Source: CATOSP01 sp965197545 (lineage in GTDB: Bacteria; Chloroflexota; Dehalococcoidia; Lucifugimonadales; UBA3495). From it: 64,000 bases of DNA. The notes below the pieces were generated by a model. The model did not search any database. It was not told the DNA's origin and worked only from the letters and a program-made list of their open reading frames with translations. Made by a program: the position numbers and the translations under genes. Numbering within the stretch: the first letter of the stretch is position 1; the number at the start of each line of letters is the position of its first letter. The stretch is taken from NCBI GenBank assembly GCA_965197545.1, contig CBDANJ010000008.1, positions 1 through 64,000 of the forward strand, given 5' to 3'. Below, piece by piece: positions 16,487 through 26,300 of this stretch.

Positions 16487-19054
16487 TTGGATTCTAGAGC
16501 TAGAGTGCCGAATCCGTACGACTATATCCATGAGGTGAGAGACCCCGATTTGTTTGCTGGTCGTCGAGAAGAACTGGCGCAACTCAAAGAAGATGTCGCG
16601 GGGCTCGCTGCGGCACATGTTACCGCACCAATGGTCGCCATTGTTGGAGAAAGGCGGATTGGTAAGACGAGCATATCGCTTAGGGTACAAGAGGTTTGCG
16701 AAGAGTATGGAGTTCTGGCGCTGAGAGTTTCTCTCACAGGCATGACTGCAGCGGACCCGTGGGAATTTTGGCGAGAGATATTCTATAGACTGCTGACTAC
16801 GGCTAGGAGTCAACTCAATGCACCCACTCCCAGTTCTGGTTTCCACTCGGATACTGCACGCTTTGGGTTAACCGAGGCTCATCTGGAGTTTTTCAGCGCC
16901 TACGACAATCGTCCTGCTGCAGCACCATATAGCCATCTGGTTTACACAGGCCTCAGGTCTCTAGTAGAAGGAATAGTTGGAACCGGTCGAAGTGGAGTCC
17001 TGTTGATAATCGACGAAGCCCACCTGGTAGTGAATAGCCGCGCAATCACGGAACTATTGAGATTCGCTATCCGCGACGCGGGAAGATGTGGTGTGGTTTT
17101 TGTGGGTGAAACGGAGCTTGCACAACTGTTTGCGGACCGAGAACAACCGTTGTTTGCTCAAGGACGGGTCATTCCCATAGGTAATTTCGCTACTCAAACT
17201 GATATTGCAGAATGCGCATTGCTTCCGTTGGCGGAAGATGAGTGGCCACTTGTGAGTCCCATGACGATCGACTATTTGGTCAAATTGAGCCAAGGTAAGC
17301 CCAACCAGATCAGGCTGATTTGTCACAGCATCTATAGTCGATATCAAAAAGGCCAACAGGATGACCTAAATATTACAATCGAAGCATTGGACGATGTCCT
17401 AGACAGCATTGCTGCTACATATACCGATTACGATGTGCGACAACAGGTGGATACCATTCGCAGGTTGAGCAGCGTCGACTTGGAATCACTTTATAACATG
17501 ACGAGATACCCTAATTGGTCTATCAGAGATATTGTTGAACTGGATGAGTCGTTCCGTGCAGAAGGCAAAAGCGCGGCCGCGCTTTCAAGACGAGAAGGTT
17601 TTCTAGAAGAAAAGCGTGACAAATTCGTCAGCCTCGGATTGATGGATGAAGACTCGAACAAATACACCCTTGCTGGAGACGAGTTTTTGTCACTTTATCT
17701 CCGGTTCTGGTACGAAATTAGAAAACACGGACAATTATCACGTTCACTAGTGCTAGGGAAAGGTCCCGCGACACCTTTCGGGGAGAAAGCTGAAAAGCTT
17801 GTCAGATTTATCACTTGGGAATTAGGGAGACGGCCAGCGATAATAATGAACACCTTCAGCGCTCACGACCTTGGGAATGAGGATCGAGTGGAAGCGGTGA
17901 AGGCGTGGTTTGGAACCCTCGGAGACTTATTGGGTGGTACACGAGTCCGTCTTGATGAGACACGAAATGTTCTTTACGAATGGTTCAGGACTTGTGAACT
18001 TGTTCGTACACCGGGTCTACACCATCTGCTCTGCCTGTCAGTTAGGAACCTAGAAAATCCCAGGGAAACATTGGGGATAGAACTCTACTTCGACTCGGCA
18101 GAGATACCACTTATTTTCCCGATCTCCACCCTGAATTCACTTCGCCAACGTGCAGATGACTCCAGGATGTTGATACAAGGCTGGGACAATTTTACCGTCA
18201 ACTTGCCGAGCCTCAGTGGCTTACTAGAGGCGATAGGAGCACCACGCCTCGAAGAACTTATGGAGCAAGTCGGACCACTGGATCAATGGAGGATTGCGTC
18301 AGTTCAACACCATATGGGAAGCGGTGATGGAGAACAAGATGGCACGACCTCCGAACCTGACACGGCCAATGAGGAAGAGCCATATGATTGGTTCCAATTG
18401 TACGCGAATGGCGATTTCGCCGCCGCTCGGGCTTCCGCAACTAGAAACCTCGTGAAGGAAACCAACAGGCTCAAAAGCGCGCGTCTCTACAATGATCGCG
18501 GCTACATAAGCTACGGACTAGAAGAGAAAGAGGAAGCAAAACGGGACCTCGAACGAGCTCTTGACCTCCACTTTTATCACCTGCCGCTCACCCTATTAAA
18601 TCTCGGCGTTGCTGACATGGACGATGGGAATTATGCGGATGCAATAAGCCACTTTCGCGACGCCATGTTCCTGACCCTCAGCGCTGAGGATGTCGCTGCA
18701 GCATATTTGAGATTACGCCTCCCCCCGGCGAACCGCGCTAGAAAGGTCAATTGGGAACAACATCCGGCGAATGTCTTGGAAGCGTCATACATTAACTTGA
18801 GCTTTGCCCTGCTCCGGTCTGGCCACAACGAAGAGGCAAGTGAGGTGACCGAGGAAGGTTTAGCTTTGATGCCATCATCGATGCGATTGAAACACGCCCG
18901 TGCTCGCTTGCAGCTTTGGCTCAATCGGGCCGACTTAGCGGAGCCCATTTATCGGGACATCGCTCAGCAACCAATCTCAGACCCTATCCTCGCTAACGAG
19001 GTTAGCTCGGTTCTGAGGTCAGCGCCACGTCGGAGATCACAGAGGCGAAAATGA
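16487..19054 (+). CDS. STAND-type NTPase with C-terminal TPR-like repeats
   Basis: 855 residues, TTG start preceded by GTAGGAG at six-base spacing; no ATG fits. Walker A is VAIVGERRIGKTS (about 51-62), Walker B VLLIIDEAHLV (171-181). LFAGRREELAQL at the N-terminus is the typical entry of AAA_16/STAND ATPase domains. The middle resembles a winged-helix and helical arm (YTLAGDEFLSLYLRFWYEI). From about 625 onward helices such as ARLYNDRGYISYGLEEKEEA look like TPR units. STAND proteins act as ligand-triggered switches, many in anti-phage defence. No effector domain is recognisable. Lower GC than its neighbours suggests transfer. Confidence 0.7.
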   Translation: MDSRARVPNPYDYIHEVRDPDLFAGRREELAQLKEDVAGLAAAHVTAPMVAIVGERRIGKTSISLRVQEVCEEYGVLALRVSLTGMTAADPWEFWREIFYRLLTTARSQLNAPTPSSGFHSDTARFGLTEAHLEFFSAYDNRPAAAPYSHLVYTGLRSLVEGIVGTGRSGVLLIIDEAHLVVNSRAITELLRFAIRDAGRCGVVFVGETELAQLFADREQPLFAQGRVIPIGNFATQTDIAECALLPLAEDEWPLVSPMTIDYLVKLSQGKPNQIRLICHSIYSRYQKGQQDDLNITIEALDDVLDSIAATYTDYDVRQQVDTIRRLSSVDLESLYNMTRYPNWSIRDIVELDESFRAEGKSAAALSRREGFLEEKRDKFVSLGLMDEDSNKYTLAGDEFLSLYLRFWYEIRKHGQLSRSLVLGKGPATPFGEKAEKLVRFITWELGRRPAIIMNTFSAHDLGNEDRVEAVKAWFGTLGDLLGGTRVRLDETRNVLYEWFRTCELVRTPGLHHLLCLSVRNLENPRETLGIELYFDSAEIPLIFPISTLNSLRQRADDSRMLIQGWDNFTVNLPSLSGLLEAIGAPRLEELMEQVGPLDQWRIASVQHHMGSGDGEQDGTTSEPDTANEEEPYDWFQLYANGDFAAARASATRNLVKETNRLKSARLYNDRGYISYGLEEKEEAKRDLERALDLHFYHLPLTLLNLGVADMDDGNYADAISHFRDAMFLTLSAEDVAAAYLRLRLPPANRARKVNWEQHPANVLEASYINLSFALLRSGHNEEASEVTEEGLALMPSSMRLKHARARLQLWLNRADLAEPIYRDIAQQPISDPILANEVSSVLRSAPRRRSQRRK

Positions 19055-19331
19055 CCTGCCCCCCAAGAATTGGTGCAGGAGCAATGTATGTATCTCAGGC
19101 CGTTTGCATATCCCAATCTTCTGTGCCAGTCCGAAGATACTCACGGCGACACCACTACCAGCGCAGAATATTTCCGGAGATTCTTGGATACTTGAACGTG
19201 CCGGGCACGTCTACTGGGCAGAAAGTCGAGCCAGACTGACCATCATCATGGCGTGGAAATAAAACACCTGTTTTCCGCCAGCCCCCGGCAGCCAAGGCAT
19301 GTCCCGGTAAACCACCCCTCTTGAGGAGATC

Positions 19332-19648
19332 ATGGCTGAGTTCAGCATAAGCTATGGCGAATTGGAATCACGCCCGGTTTTCAACATCACTGCGAAATGC
19401 GGGCACAGCTTTCGAGAGTATAGGAGACCGGAGCTTACGGTGAGTTGGAGAGGTGTCCGGATTGTGTGGAGAAAGACTTTCAGGACCTGTTGGACCAAGC
19501 CGATTACCAGTTGAATCCCGACACCAGGGCCCTCGGGTTGGAGCGCATTGATGGTGCTATATCCATCGAATGGACGAGGATCCCGACCGTCGAGGACTCA
19601 GAGGGAGAAGGCGGCGGGTCAGGGGATAAAGATGACCCTGCCTCTTAG
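19332..19648 (+). pseudogene. Small zinc-ribbon protein split by a frameshift
   Basis: Frame 1 starts at 19332 with MAEFSISYGELESRPVFNIT and reaches AKCGHSFREYRRPEL. A different frame continues YGELERCPDCVEKDFQDLLD and ends at 19648. Joined, CxH (CGH) and CxxC (CPDC) make one zinc ribbon, which no single frame contains. Loss or gain of one base near 19440 explains the break. A sequencing error is possible. Product unknown. Confidence 0.5.
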
Positions 19649-19662
19649 CGGTTGAAAGCTAT

Positions 19663-20277
19663 ATGGAACCAGCAGCCTTCGGCTACATCCGCGTCTCCCA
19701 GGCCGAGGGGGAGAGCGGCCTGGCCACCCAGCGCCGCATCCTCACTGACCACGGGCTGAGAGACGACAGGATCTACACCGACATCGCCTCGGGCCGGAAT
19801 ATGCGTCGGCCGGCTTGGAATACGCTCAGGGAGACCCTCCAGCCCGGCGACGTGGTCGTGGTCCCGAGAATCGACCGGCTGGCGGGGAACCTCGCCGAGG
19901 GAATCAGGACCGTCCAGTATCTCCACGATCAAGGGATCCACATCCGCGCCCTGGCGGAGAAGCTGGACACGAGCGACGACAGCCCGAATGCCCGCCTCAT
20001 GCTCCACATGCTGCTCTCCCTGGCCGAATGGGAGAGAGGGACCATCCGGGACCGGATCAAGGCCGGCGTGGACCGCGCCGCGGCCGAGGGAAGGACGGGC
20101 GGCAGGCCCCCGGCGCTGGACTTCGAGAAGGTCCAGGCCGTTCGGGACTTCCTAGCCAACAACAACGGCAACGTCAGCGCGGCACACCGGACCTTCAAGG
20201 TGAGCAGGGCGATAATCAGGGCGGTCAGGGACGGGACTTGCAAAGGGCTGGACAAGTTGCATCAGAACAACGCCTGA
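19663..20277 (+). CDS. Serine recombinase, resolvase family, full length
   Basis: 204 residues. FGYIRVSQAEGESGLATQRR has the catalytic Ser, YTDIASGRNMRRPAWNTLRE and DVVVVPRIDRLAGNLAEGIR the other catalytic Arg and Asp residues. LMLHMLLSLAEWERGTIRDR starts the long E-helix, and GRPPALDFEKVQAVRDFLAN leads into the DNA-binding helix-turn-helix. Intact. It precedes a RelB/YafQ module by 50 bp, so the pair may form part of a small mobile unit. Confidence 0.85.
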   Translation: MEPAAFGYIRVSQAEGESGLATQRRILTDHGLRDDRIYTDIASGRNMRRPAWNTLRETLQPGDVVVVPRIDRLAGNLAEGIRTVQYLHDQGIHIRALAEKLDTSDDSPNARLMLHMLLSLAEWERGTIRDRIKAGVDRAAAEGRTGGRPPALDFEKVQAVRDFLANNNGNVSAAHRTFKVSRAIIRAVRDGTCKGLDKLHQNNA

Positions 20278-20324
20278 CCTACCATCCAGACAATACATCA
20301 GGACATGCTCGGGGAGTAGACAGG

Positions 20325-20588
20325 ATGGGCACGACTCGCTTCATAGCAGAGGTGGACTCGGAAACCTTGGCCAGGGCAAGGGAGATCCTGAACAGGGAAC
20401 AGATAACGCTGGACGAGACGCTGCAGGAGATGCTCAGCCACATCGTCTCTCACGACACCGCGCCTTGCTTCAGGTGCGGTGAGCCGAACCCGGAAACCCA
20501 GCAGGCCATGGCTGAAGCGGAGGCCGGCGACCTGATCACTTCTGACACCATCGCTGACCTATTCACGGACCTGAATGAGGAGGATTAG
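20325..20588 (+). CDS. RelB/DinJ-like antitoxin
   Basis: 87 residues. RFIAEVDSETLARAREILNR is the N-terminal RHH strand and helix of RelB/DinJ antitoxins; ITLDETLQEMLSHIVSHDT follows. A CxxC pair (CFRCGEPNPE) in the toxin-binding part is unusual. The gene overlaps the YafQ-like toxin by 14 bases. A close paralogue lies at 22038-22277 without a toxin. Confidence 0.75.
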   Translation: MGTTRFIAEVDSETLARAREILNREQITLDETLQEMLSHIVSHDTAPCFRCGEPNPETQQAMAEAEAGDLITSDTIADLFTDLNEED

Positions 20589-20856
20589 CCACAGCCGCAG
20601 CTTCAGGCGGGACTACAGGCGAGAGAAACGGGGCCAATACGGGCTGCACCTGGACGAACAACTGGACGCAGCCCTACAACTGCTGGCCAACGACCAGCAG
20701 ATCCCCTCAAGGTACAGGGACCACCCCATGCACGGGAACCGGGCCGGAGAGCGCAACTGCCACATAAGGCCCGACCTGGTGCTTATCTACAGCAAGCCCA
20801 ATCCCACGGACCTCTACCTCATACGCCTGGCCTCCCACAGCGAGTTGTTCGACTAG
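20575..20856 (+). CDS. YafQ-family mRNA interferase toxin
   Basis: 93 residues. HSRSFRRDYRREKRGQ is the basic N-terminal helix; HPMHGNRAGERNCHIRPDLV and LIYSKPNPTDLYLIRLASHS give the beta sheet, with the C-terminal ASHSELF His that acts in catalysis in YafQ. These ribosome-dependent endoribonucleases cut translated mRNA. ATG at 20575 lies inside the antitoxin stop region (ATGAGGAGGATTAG), showing coupled translation. Confidence 0.85.
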   Translation: MRRISHSRSFRRDYRREKRGQYGLHLDEQLDAALQLLANDQQIPSRYRDHPMHGNRAGERNCHIRPDLVLIYSKPNPTDLYLIRLASHSELFD

Positions 20857-20928
20857 GGTCTGAGGGTCACGGGTACACTCCTGTGAGTCTTGGCGAATTT
20901 GAAGCTGTGGTAGGTTGACTCGGGCAAT

Positions 20929-21324
20929 TTGGGCCAGAGCTTTTGGAGGAAACAGATGGTGTTTGGAGGGAGGCAGGACTGTGCGGTATGTGGAGAACAG
21001 TTTGAAGTCCATGAGGAACGGTTGTATTACGGTCCCCCGAGTACGCGGGGATCAAGGGCGCATCATTTTGCCTGTGTGGATTACGATACTCCGTTGAGCG
21101 AAGAGAGTCGTGGCAGGTGGGCTTCGTGGAAATTACAACAGGTGGAAGAGGCTCATGCCCGGGAGTTTGCGGTGCTTCGGGCCCGGACTACGGCCCTGTA
21201 CAATCTGGCGGTGCGGCTGATGAGCGAGGCGGGACTGGAGCCTGATGATATAGAGGACTTCAGGTACGAGTATGAGTATAGGGATCGAGCCCCTAGCGAG
21301 GAGGACTCTGACAGTACTGACTGA
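20929..21324 (+). CDS. Hypothetical protein with Cys/His zinc site
   Basis: 131 residues (or 122 from the ATG at 20956). CAVCGEQFEVHEERLYYG and RAHHFACVDYDT provide CxxC...H...C ligands of a likely zinc finger. The C-terminal half is helical and ends very acidic (RAPSEEDSDSTD). I do not recognise the family. No operon partner is visible; it lies between the YafQ and the next hypothetical gene. Confidence 0.5.
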   Translation: MGQSFWRKQMVFGGRQDCAVCGEQFEVHEERLYYGPPSTRGSRAHHFACVDYDTPLSEESRGRWASWKLQQVEEAHAREFAVLRARTTALYNLAVRLMSEAGLEPDDIEDFRYEYEYRDRAPSEEDSDSTD

Positions 21325-21437
21325 GTAGGTTCTTTTGGCTTCAAAGTCACTCGTGAATCAAACGCCAGAGACGTGCTTCAACCCCACCCTTCTGCTCTGA
21401 AAGTCGCGGTTGCTCCAAAACCCTGCCCTGCCAAATA

Positions 21438-21962
21438 ATGGCAGCGGAGGCTGAGCCAGGAGATAGCAACGCTATGGCCGAACGTCAGATTTTTCCACTT
21501 GCCAGCGGCACGGGGTTCGCAGCAGTAATCCATGGAAACATCGTCCGCCTCACGGCAGGGACGGGGACATTCACTGCCGACGTGTACGCATTCTCGGCGG
21601 ACGGCAATCCTCAATACCGGAGTTTCGACACCGCAGCCGAGGCGGCGGCCTGGTGCGTTGCAACCGCTGCTGTCCATCAGGGCAAGCCAAACCAGTATTC
21701 ACATGTTGAGCATTGGGAGGTCCGCAACGGTTATTCCATCACCATCAACCGAACCGAATCCGGAGACTACAAACCGGACAGGCACCCCATCTGGGTGGAT
21801 TCAGACCATGTTCCGGTGATGGGATTCGCCGAAAGGTTTCCAAGCCTTGACGAAGCGCTGGAATGGGTCCGCCAGGCAGTCGATGAAGAAAGCCGGCTCG
21901 AAGCTGATTACCAACGAGAGCTGCGGGCATTGAGGGAAGCCTTGGAGTCAACCCCCTGCTAG
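21438..21962 (+). CDS. Hypothetical protein
   Basis: 174 residues, or 162 from the ATG at 21474. It has an alternating beta-rich first half (FAAVIHGNIVRLTAGTGTFT) and a charged C-terminal helix (EWVRQAVDEESRLEADYQRE). No known motif. The stop lies 76 bp before the orphan antitoxin start. Confidence 0.45.
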   Translation: MAAEAEPGDSNAMAERQIFPLASGTGFAAVIHGNIVRLTAGTGTFTADVYAFSADGNPQYRSFDTAAEAAAWCVATAAVHQGKPNQYSHVEHWEVRNGYSITINRTESGDYKPDRHPIWVDSDHVPVMGFAERFPSLDEALEWVRQAVDEESRLEADYQRELRALREALESTPC

Positions 21963-22037
21963 TGGCGGAGATAACCCTCCCTGGTGAGGCGAATCATGCT
22001 GACAGTATCGGTCAAGAATCTCGGGAGAGAATACAGG

Positions 22038-22277
22038 ATGGGCAAGACGCGCCTCACGGCAGAAGTGGGCTCGGAAACCCTGGCCAAGGCAAGGGAGATC
22101 CTGAAAAAGGAACAGGTAGCGCTGGACGACGCGCTGCAGGAGATGCTCAGCCACATCGTCGCCCACGACACGGCGCCCTGCTTCAAATGCGGCGATCCGA
22201 ACGCCGAGACCCTGCAGGCGATGGCTGAAGCGGAGGCCGGGGAAGTGGTCCCAGCCGACACCATGGCCGGCCTCTGA
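22038..22277 (+). CDS. Orphan RelB/DinJ-like antitoxin
   Basis: 79 residues, nearly the same as the antitoxin at 20325 (SETLAKAREILKKEQVALDD, LQEMLSHIVAHDTAPCFKCG). The last eight residues of the paralogue are missing and there is no toxin gene: the MmeI-like gene starts five bases after the stop. It may be left from a duplication or may control the downstream gene. Confidence 0.65.
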   Translation: MGKTRLTAEVGSETLAKAREILKKEQVALDDALQEMLSHIVAHDTAPCFKCGDPNAETLQAMAEAEAGEVVPADTMAGL

Positions 22278-22281
22278 GCGT

Positions 22282-24975
22282 ATGAACATATCACCGGGCG
22301 AACCCCGCATGAGTCCCACGGCATTCGTCGCCAAGTGGCTCGGCAGCAACTTTGGCGAGAAACAGGCGTCCCAGGAGATGTTCCTGGACATCTGCGGCAT
22401 CCTTGGCCATCCCACCCCCGGGGACTACGGCGACAAGGACGTATTCACCTTCGAAAAGCCGGTGCCCGGCGGGGTCCCCGACGCCTACCTTGAGGGCCGC
22501 TTCGGCTGGGAGTTCAAGGGCGGCGACGCCGACCTTGACGGTGCGATGAACCAGTTGCTCCGGTACCAGGTCCACCTGAAGACCCCGCCCCTGCTCATCG
22601 TCTCTTCCTTCAACACCATCCGCATCCGCACCAACTTTCCCGGTATGGAAACGGTGCTCTACGAAGTCCCGGTGGCGGAATTGGCCCGGCAGGCCAACCT
22701 GGCGAAACTCCGCAACGCCTTCTACGACCCGGACCAACTTCGCCCCGGCCGCACCGTGGACCAGGTTACCAGGGAGACCGCCGACCTCTTCCAGGCCATC
22801 GTCGAAGACATGGAGCAGCGCACCGGCGACTCGGAAAACCTGGCCCGCTATCTGAACCAGATCGTGTTCTGCCTCTACGCCGAGGATGCCGGGCTGCTGC
22901 CGGGCAACCCCTTCTCGGAGATAGTGCGTGGACATAACCACAACCCCGAGCTGTTCGACGAGGCCATTCGCAACCTGTTCGGGCAGATGGCTACCGGAGG
23001 TCTATTCGGCGCCGTCAAGATTGCCCGCTTCAACGGCGACCTGTTCAGCAACACCGATACGGTGGAGTTGAGCGGCACCGCCCTGTTGCGGCTGGAGGAG
23101 GCCACCAGGAAGAACTGGCGCAACATCGAGCCGTCAATCTTCGGGACCCTGTTCGAGCGGGCGTTGGACGCGTCCAAGCGCGCCCATCTCGGCGCGCACT
23201 ACACCAGCGCCGATGACATCATGCTGGTGGTCGAGCCGGTGGTGATGGCCCCACTGCGCCGCGAGTGGGAGTCCGTGCAGCAGGAGGTCGGCAACCTCCT
23301 GAGCGACGGGCATGATGATGCGGCGCGGGTCAGGCTGGGCGGGTTCCAACAGCGGTTGTTCGAGGTTGAAGTGCTGGACCCGGCCTGCGGCAGCGGCAAC
23401 TTTCTCTACCTGGCCCTGCGCTCCCTGCTCGACCTGGAGAGAGAGGTAATCGACTTCGCGGCCATGAATGGGTGGACTGGCCTGACGCCCACGGTCAAGC
23501 CGGACCAGATGCGCGGACTGGAGGTCAACCCCTACGCCACCGAGTTGGCCCGCACCGCCCTGTGGATTGGCTACATCCAGTGGCACCAGAACAACGGCTT
23601 CCCGTATGACCACAGCCCTATTTATCCCCCCTTGTGTCCATCCAAAGGGCCGACTCCGTTCTTGCCTGCGACGGCGCGGGGCATCCACAGGAACCGGAGT
23701 GGCCGACGGCTGAGTTCATCATCGGCAACCCGCCCTTCCTGGGCGGGAAACTCCTTCGCGCCCACCTGGGCGATGAGTACGTTGATGCGTTGTTCAGTCT
23801 GTACCACGGGCGGGTGTCAGCCGAGGCCGACCTGGTCTGCTACTGGTTCGAGAAGGCCCGGGATATGCTGGACAGGGAATGCACGAAGCGGCGCGAACCG
23901 AAACGTGCTGCGGCGCATCAAGGAGAGCGGGGACATCTTTCTTGCTTGGTCGGACCAGCCGTGGGTCCTGGAAGGAGCGGCGGTCCATACGTCCATTGTC
24001 GGATTCGACGATGGTTCCGAGACGGTCCGCGAACTGGACGGCGAGACCGTTGGGTCCATCAACGCCAATCTCACCGAGGGGCCGGACATCACTGAAGCGC
24101 GGCGCTTGAAGGAGAACCTTGGTATCGGCTTTATGGGAGATACCAAGGGTGGCCCATTCGACATTTCGGAGTCCGTCGCACTTAGCATGTTGGAACATCC
24201 AAATCCCGATGGCAGGGATAACCGGGATGTCGTCCGCCCCCGAGTCAATGGCAAAGATATAACGTCCCGCCCCAGCGGGACATGGATAATCGACTTTGGC
24301 GTGGACTTGCCTCTGTCAGAGGCGGCTCTGTATGAGGCTCCGTTCGAATACGTGAACGAACACGTAAGGCCGGTTCGTGTAACCAACAAGCGAAAGGTAT
24401 ATGCCGAGAATTGGTGGCTGCACATGGAGCCTAGACCAGGGATGCGGCAAGCCCTTGATGGGTTGAGCCGCTACCTGGTCACTCCGACAACGGCCAAGCA
24501 TCGCCTGTTCACATGGTTGTCAGCGGATGTTTTGCCCGACCACGCATTGATTGCCGTTGCCCGCGATGATGATTACACCTTCGGCGTATTACATTCCCGC
24601 TTCCACGAAGTCTGGGCGTTGGCGATGGGAACCCAGTTGCGCGAGGTGGAATCCGGTTTTCGCTACACTCCAACCACCTGCTTCGAGACCTTCCCATTCC
24701 CGGAACCCACCGATGCACAGCGTGAGGCTATCGCAGAGGCGGCGCGGAAGTTGGACGAGTTGCGGCAAGGCTGGCTCAACCCTACCGGCGTGACAGCTGC
24801 GGATTTGAAGAAACGGACGCTGACCAACCTCTACAACGCTTATCCCACGTGGCTGCAAAACCTCCATGAACAATTGGACCATGCCATAGCCCCTGCCTAC
24901 GGCTGGCCTCACGACCTGTCTGGGCCGGAGATGCTCGAGCAGCTACTGATGCTCAACCGGCAACGGGCTCCATAA
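22282..24975 (+). pseudogene. MmeI-like (type IIL) restriction-modification protein, frame-disrupted in the middle
   Basis: One frame stays open for 897 codons. N-terminal PD-(D/E)xK motif: VPDAYLEGRFGWEFKGGD (about 65-82). SAM-binding motif I: EVLDPACGSGNFLYLALRSL (about 363). The methylase motif IV, IIGNPPFLGG, is encoded at 23727 but in another frame. Between about 23630 and 23890 the long frame is meaningless. The first shift falls at a C6 run (23627-23632), the second near 23890 where about ten conserved residues before GANRNVLRRIKESGDIF are gone. The tail (RYTPTTCFETFPFPEPTDAQ) is the normal target-recognition end. Fused nuclease-methylase that would cut phage DNA; probably inactive unless the shifts are sequence errors or phase variation. 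Confidence 0.75.
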
Positions 24976-25113
24976 CCGAAGCGCAACTGGAAACGAAGGT
25001 TTCAGAGGCGACGCCGGCTTCTGACACAACGCCCCATCTGAGCCGCCTCCGCTTACCCCAATGCCATATAATGGCCCCACACTTCATCCTTCTCAACCCG
25101 CTCGAGGAACGCC

Positions 25114-25866
25114 ATGACCAGCAGGCCGATCAAGAAGACGCCGGCCACCAGGTCGGCCGAAAAGTTCCCAGACTTCCCCCCCAGGGACGATATGCAGAAC
25201 TCCCTCCACCTGGACCAGCCGGCTCACCAGGCAACCCTCCGCCGGCACTTCGGAAGTTACGACACCACCATCGTTCTGAGCGAAATCCCAGTGCGAAGGA
25301 TCCCAGGGCAGCAGGAAGGCCACCGTATCCCGGACCTGCTCATCGCCTTCGGCGTGGACCGGGCGTTCGCAGTCGAGCAGAGAGGCTACTCCATCCGCGA
25401 CCAGGGCAAGCCGCCGGACTTCGTGCTGGAAGTAGCATCCCCCAGCACGGGACGGGAGGACTACACCGGGAAACGGAACGACTACGCCGCCTTCGGCATC
25501 CCCGAATACTGGCGGTTCGACCCCTCGGGCGGTCTGCATCACAGTGCGCCCCTGGCCGGCGACCGGCTGGTGGAGGGAGCATACCAGCCGGTCGAGATAC
25601 AGGAAATGGGACCGGCCCACCGCCACGGGCACAGCGACGTGCTGGGCCTGGACCTGTGCTGGGAAGACGGGAGACTGAGGTGGTGGGACCCGGCGGCGCA
25701 GAGCTACCTGCTGACCTTCGACGAAGAGCGTGACGCCCGCATTGCCGCCGAGGACCTAGCTGATGACGCCCAAGCCCGCGCCGGCCGTGAACAAGAGGGA
25801 CGGACCGCCGCCGAAGCCCGTGTCCGCGAACTGGAAGCTGAACTGGAACGGCATCGGAGAGACTGA
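25114..25866 (+). CDS. Uma2-family (DUF820) PD-(D/E)xK nuclease
   Basis: 250 residues. RIPDLLIAFGVDRAF, DFVLEVASPSTGREDYTGKR and YAAFGIPEYWRFDPSG are the three characteristic blocks with the catalytic Asp, Glu and Lys. The C-terminal 50 residues form a coiled coil (ARIAAEDLADDAQARAGREQ). These proteins are abundant in Chloroflexota and Cyanobacteria; their biological role is not settled. ATG at 25114. An IS630 fragment follows directly after the stop. Confidence 0.8.
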   Translation: MTSRPIKKTPATRSAEKFPDFPPRDDMQNSLHLDQPAHQATLRRHFGSYDTTIVLSEIPVRRIPGQQEGHRIPDLLIAFGVDRAFAVEQRGYSIRDQGKPPDFVLEVASPSTGREDYTGKRNDYAAFGIPEYWRFDPSGGLHHSAPLAGDRLVEGAYQPVEIQEMGPAHRHGHSDVLGLDLCWEDGRLRWWDPAAQSYLLTFDEERDARIAAEDLADDAQARAGREQEGRTAAEARVRELEAELERHRRD

Positions 25867-25889
25867 CAACCCTGTCAGCAAGCCCGCGG

Positions 25890-26296
25890 ACACCCGAAAC
25901 TGTGACGAGCGCAACGGGGTCAGCAACCTTTTCATGCTGTTTGCGCCGCTGGAAGGGGGGCGGCGGGTCGGAGTGACGGACCGGCGGACGAAAGTGGACT
26001 GGGCGCGCCAAGTGAAGAAGTTGGTGGACGAGGACTACCCGGACAAGGACCGGATTGTGCTGGTGATGGACAACCCCGTATCGAGTACGGGGCAGGCTAT
26101 GGCTGAAATTGAAATCGGAGTGCTGGCCCGGCAGTGCCCGGACCGCCGGATTCCTGATCAAGAGGCGCTGCGCCGGGAAGTTGACGCCTGGCAGGACCAG
26201 CGCAACCGGGACATGGTGCGAGTGGACTGGCGCTTCACCACCGATGACGCGCGCATCAAGCTGAAATCCCTTTACCCAGCAATTCAAAATAGCTGA
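25890..26296 (+). pseudogene. IS630-family transposase, C-terminal fragment with a replaced segment
   Basis: From about 25890 the frame reads CDERNGVSNLFMLFAPLEGG, RIVLVMDN, then NPVSSTGQA, then MAEIEIGVLARQCPDRRIPD and ends YPAIQNS. The related transposase at 7675-8783 has about 40 residues between DN and MAEIE; here they are replaced by the palindromic insert. The N-terminal half is missing, fused to the end of the Uma2 gene. Confidence 0.75.
26074..26097. repeat. Palindromic insert, AGCCTGCCC family (minus orientation)
   Basis: CCCCGTATCGAGTACGGGGC then AGGCT. It keeps the transposase frame open (PVSSTGQA) but stands in place of about 40 codons, so insertion was accompanied or followed by a deletion. 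Confidence 0.75.
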
Positions 26297-26300
26297 ACTA

